Source: Bacteroidales bacterium (GTDB taxonomy: Bacteria > Bacteroidota > Bacteroidia > Bacteroidales > Tenuifilaceae). Taken from it: a DNA stretch of 37,414 nt. Below, piece by piece: positions 35,711-37,414 of the stretch. Position numbers and translations under genes: made by a program. The notes under the pieces are model-generated. The model had not been told where the DNA came from. It saw nothing but the letters and a program-made list of their open reading frames with translations, and searched no databases. The stretch spans positions 1 to 37,414 of the forward strand of contig JAQVYY010000036.1 of NCBI GenBank assembly GCA_028708425.1. The letters run 5' to 3'. Each line of letters starts with the position of its first letter. The first letter of the stretch is position 1.

Positions 35711-36544
35711 ATGAATAGTACGGAACTATTTGAGCAAATTCGCTTAAAAAGAAGTTTTCTTTGCGTTGGGCTTGATACCGACCTAAACAGAATTCCCGAA
35801 TTCCTGCTTTCAAAAGAGGACCCAATATTTGAGTTTAATAAGGCGATTATTGATGCAACAGCCGATTTTACCGTAGCATACAAGCCAAACCTAGCTTTTT
35901 ACGAATTACATGGGGCAGCGGGTTGGACCAGCCTACAAAAAACGGTTAAGTATATCCGAACAAACCACCCAAATATTTTTACCATTGCCGATGCCAAAAG
36001 GGGCGATATCACGAATACATCACGAATGTACGCTCGCACCTTTTTTAATCATCTCGATTTTGATGCCATTACCCTATCGCCCTACATGGGGCACGATACC
36101 GTTGCACCTTTCCTAACATTCGAGGGTAAATGGGTTGTGGTTTTATCGCTAACATCCAATGATAGTTTTGAAGACTTTCAGATGGTTAAAAGTTCCGAAA
36201 CGGGAAAGCATCTTTATGAAGAGGTTCTCAGCAAATCGGTAAACTGGGGCAACGAGAATAACATGATGTACGTGGTTGGCGCAACACGAGCCGAAAAATT
36301 AACCAGCGTACGAGATATTGTACCCGACCATTTCTTGCTAATACCCGGTGTAGGCCAACAGGGCGGAAATTTAGCCGATGTGGCCAAATACGGCATGAAT
36401 AAAAAATGTGGCCTGCTCGTAAATTCGTCCAGAGGAATACTGTATACCGACCAATCAATGCGTTTTGCCAGCGCCGCTAGGGATAAAGCCATGGCACTAC
36501 AGAATGAGATGGAGATTCTTCTGAAGAATGCTGGATTAATATAA
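35711..36544 (+). CDS. pyrF: Orotidine 5'-phosphate decarboxylase (subfamily 2)
   Basis: 277 residues, the length of the longer bacterial subfamily. The catalytic charged tetrad region is [19 protein letters not shown] near residues 92-110, with Asp and Lys of DAKRGD in place. The N-terminus has [17 protein letters not shown] and the C-terminal phosphate-binding part [11 protein letters not shown] and [12 protein letters not shown]. It makes UMP from OMP, the last step of de novo pyrimidine synthesis in the cytosol. Repeat copy H begins 15 bases after its stop. Confidence 0.97.
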   Translation: MNSTELFEQIRLKRSFLCVGLDTDLNRIPEFLLSKEDPIFEFNKAIIDATADFTVAYKPNLAFYELHGAAGWTSLQKTVKYIRTNHPNIFTIADAKRGDITNTSRMYARTFFNHLDFDAITLSPYMGHDTVAPFLTFEGKWVVVLSLTSNDSFEDFQMVKSSETGKHLYEEVLSKSVNWGNENNMMYVVGATRAEKLTSVRDIVPDHFLLIPGVGQQGGNLADVAKYGMNKKCGLLVNSSRGILYTDQSMRFASAARDKAMALQNEMEILLKNAGLI

Positions 36545-36558
36545 AGTAGTATTTATAA

Positions 36559-36713
36559 TTAACCCCCAGATTATTCATCCAGGTAATTGTTGGGATCTCC
36601 AACAGCAACTTGACCTCACAGCCAAATTTGCCGACCAAAATTGGCCTCGACTAGGTAGGGGTAACCCACATTTGTATTTATCTTTAATAGAGTTAATGAA
36701 TAATGCGGATTAA
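36559..36713 (+). repeat. Interspersed three-hairpin repeat, copy H (diverged)
   Basis: Starts TTAACCCCCAGATTATTCAT and ends GAATAATGCGGATTAA. All three hairpin regions can be recognised, with more substitutions than in other copies. It lies between pyrF and the second intron. Confidence 0.82.
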
Positions 36714-36906
36714 TGCGGTAGGCTTTTTTCTGCAAAAGCATTATGAGCTCAACTAAAATCATCCTTACAGGACTATAAAAAAACTATGTTATGGCTGTCT
36801 AATTTTAAGCAATATGGCAGCAAAACGAATAGATATATTTAACTACTGATAAGGATATAGCTATGCTGACCCGAGCTTGTAATATATGGCTTATGCATGT
36901 AATCAA

Positions 36907-37414
36907 GTAGGAAGCAAAGGTAGGTAGTTACTCCTATCTTTGCTGTCCTCTCACACCACCCAACGTACGTCTCTCGTATTAGGCGGTTTTCTCAATGGTT
37001 AACCGTAATTCGCAGTTAGCAAATCTTGGGTTAAGGCTCGTTCTTTTCTGCACCCCGACAACCACTCACGCCGTACCAAACCGTTTCGGGAACTGAATAC
37101 GTCAGTACCTTTCACCATTTGGCTACACTCCCATTCGTCAAAAAGACCCATCTGAAAGTTTTCGTATTTTCCTGGCTTCATCATAGTTGTTACAGTTTGC
37201 AGAACTACTGCTCCTTAATTGAAAATTCAGCCCTTCCCTATATTGGCGTTATCCAATATTTATAGCGGTACTATGGCTTCTGCTGACTTCTCCAGCCCTC
37301 TCGGGCCAGAGACCTCCTACGTTAAGTCCATTATCTTCCCGTCAATACTACTGCATTTACTACCCCGAGCTACGGACGACTTTTGGGCGTCTGTGTCTAT
37401 TGCCACATGACCCC
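36907..37414 (-). mobile_element. Second group II intron copy, internally deleted and cut by the window end
   Basis: Reading leftward from the window edge, 37414-37200 repeats 5653-5437 nearly exactly, then comes the start of the intron ORF (37184). Beyond the deletion lies the 3' end: a domain V-like stem CCGCC...GGTGG capped by AGAGA (about 36956-36987) and a domain VI-like stem AGCAAAG / CTTTGCT (about 36912-36943), ending near 36907 with the usual terminal AC. These domains are what the first copy lacks. The intron core for self-splicing could be intact, but the part before the edge cannot be seen. Confidence 0.85.
36999..37184 (-). pseudogene. Deleted group II intron reverse transcriptase (N-terminal remnant)
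   Basis: 61 codons. Residues 1-55 match the N-terminus of the copy at 5423 (MMKPGKYENFQMGLFDEWEC, then LVRREWLSGCRKERALTQDL) with a few substitutions. The sequence then jumps to LTANYG and a stop immediately before the intron 3' domains, so essentially the whole RT, maturase and C-terminal region is gone. Confidence 0.88.

Overview
The window looks like chromosomal DNA from a Bacteroidota bacterium, probably near Bacteroidales/Marinilabiliales. Supporting signs are Bacteroidota-type -7 promoter elements (TAnnTTTG) before gltX, tRNA-Phe and prfA, weak Shine-Dalgarno signals, many lipoproteins with a Cys lipobox, a DUF4831-type lipoprotein, a glycine-rich RRM protein and long periplasmic-TPR histidine kinases. 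Genus cannot be fixed from the sequence alone.

Layout. 1-3991 (minus): a partial MscS channel and a 1009-residue P-loop protein. 4148-5820: the first 145 codons of gltX, running head-on into a truncated group II intron. The rest of gltX is absent, which means either a real rearrangement or an assembly chimera. 5947-8669 (minus): a DUF4831-like lipoprotein and the bifunctional NAD(P)HX repair enzyme. 8753-15878 (plus): an S4 protein, xseA, two tandem TPR-histidine kinases and xseB, so the two exonuclease VII subunit genes are separated by 5.2 kb of sensor kinases. 16063-19182 (minus): aspartase fused to a cyclic-nucleotide-binding-like domain, a trypsin-fold protein lacking the usual triad Asp, and a 39-residue membrane peptide. 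19494-22001 (plus): a STAND-type NTPase. 21993-27898 (minus): a BadF-type sugar kinase plus peptide-binding lipoprotein pair, an RRM protein, and an O-methyltransferase plus M16 peptidase pair. 28248-28320: tRNA-Phe. 28430-33119 (minus): four exported proteins (outer-membrane-like barrel, propeller lipoprotein, PGAP1-like lipase, lipoprotein). 33933-36544 (plus): a small lipoprotein, prfA and pyrF. 36907-37414 (minus): a second group II intron copy, deleted for most of its reverse transcriptase and cut by the window end.

The strongest unexplained signal is a family of about 150-bp intergenic repeats, eight copies plus one fragment between 8984 and 36713. Full copies begin and end with TTAA, carry imperfect terminal inverted repeats of about 18 bp and fold into three successive hairpins. 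All nine lie in the same orientation whatever the direction of neighbouring genes. They have the form of a MITE-like element, but the orientation bias and conserved hairpins suggest a strand-specific role or mechanism.
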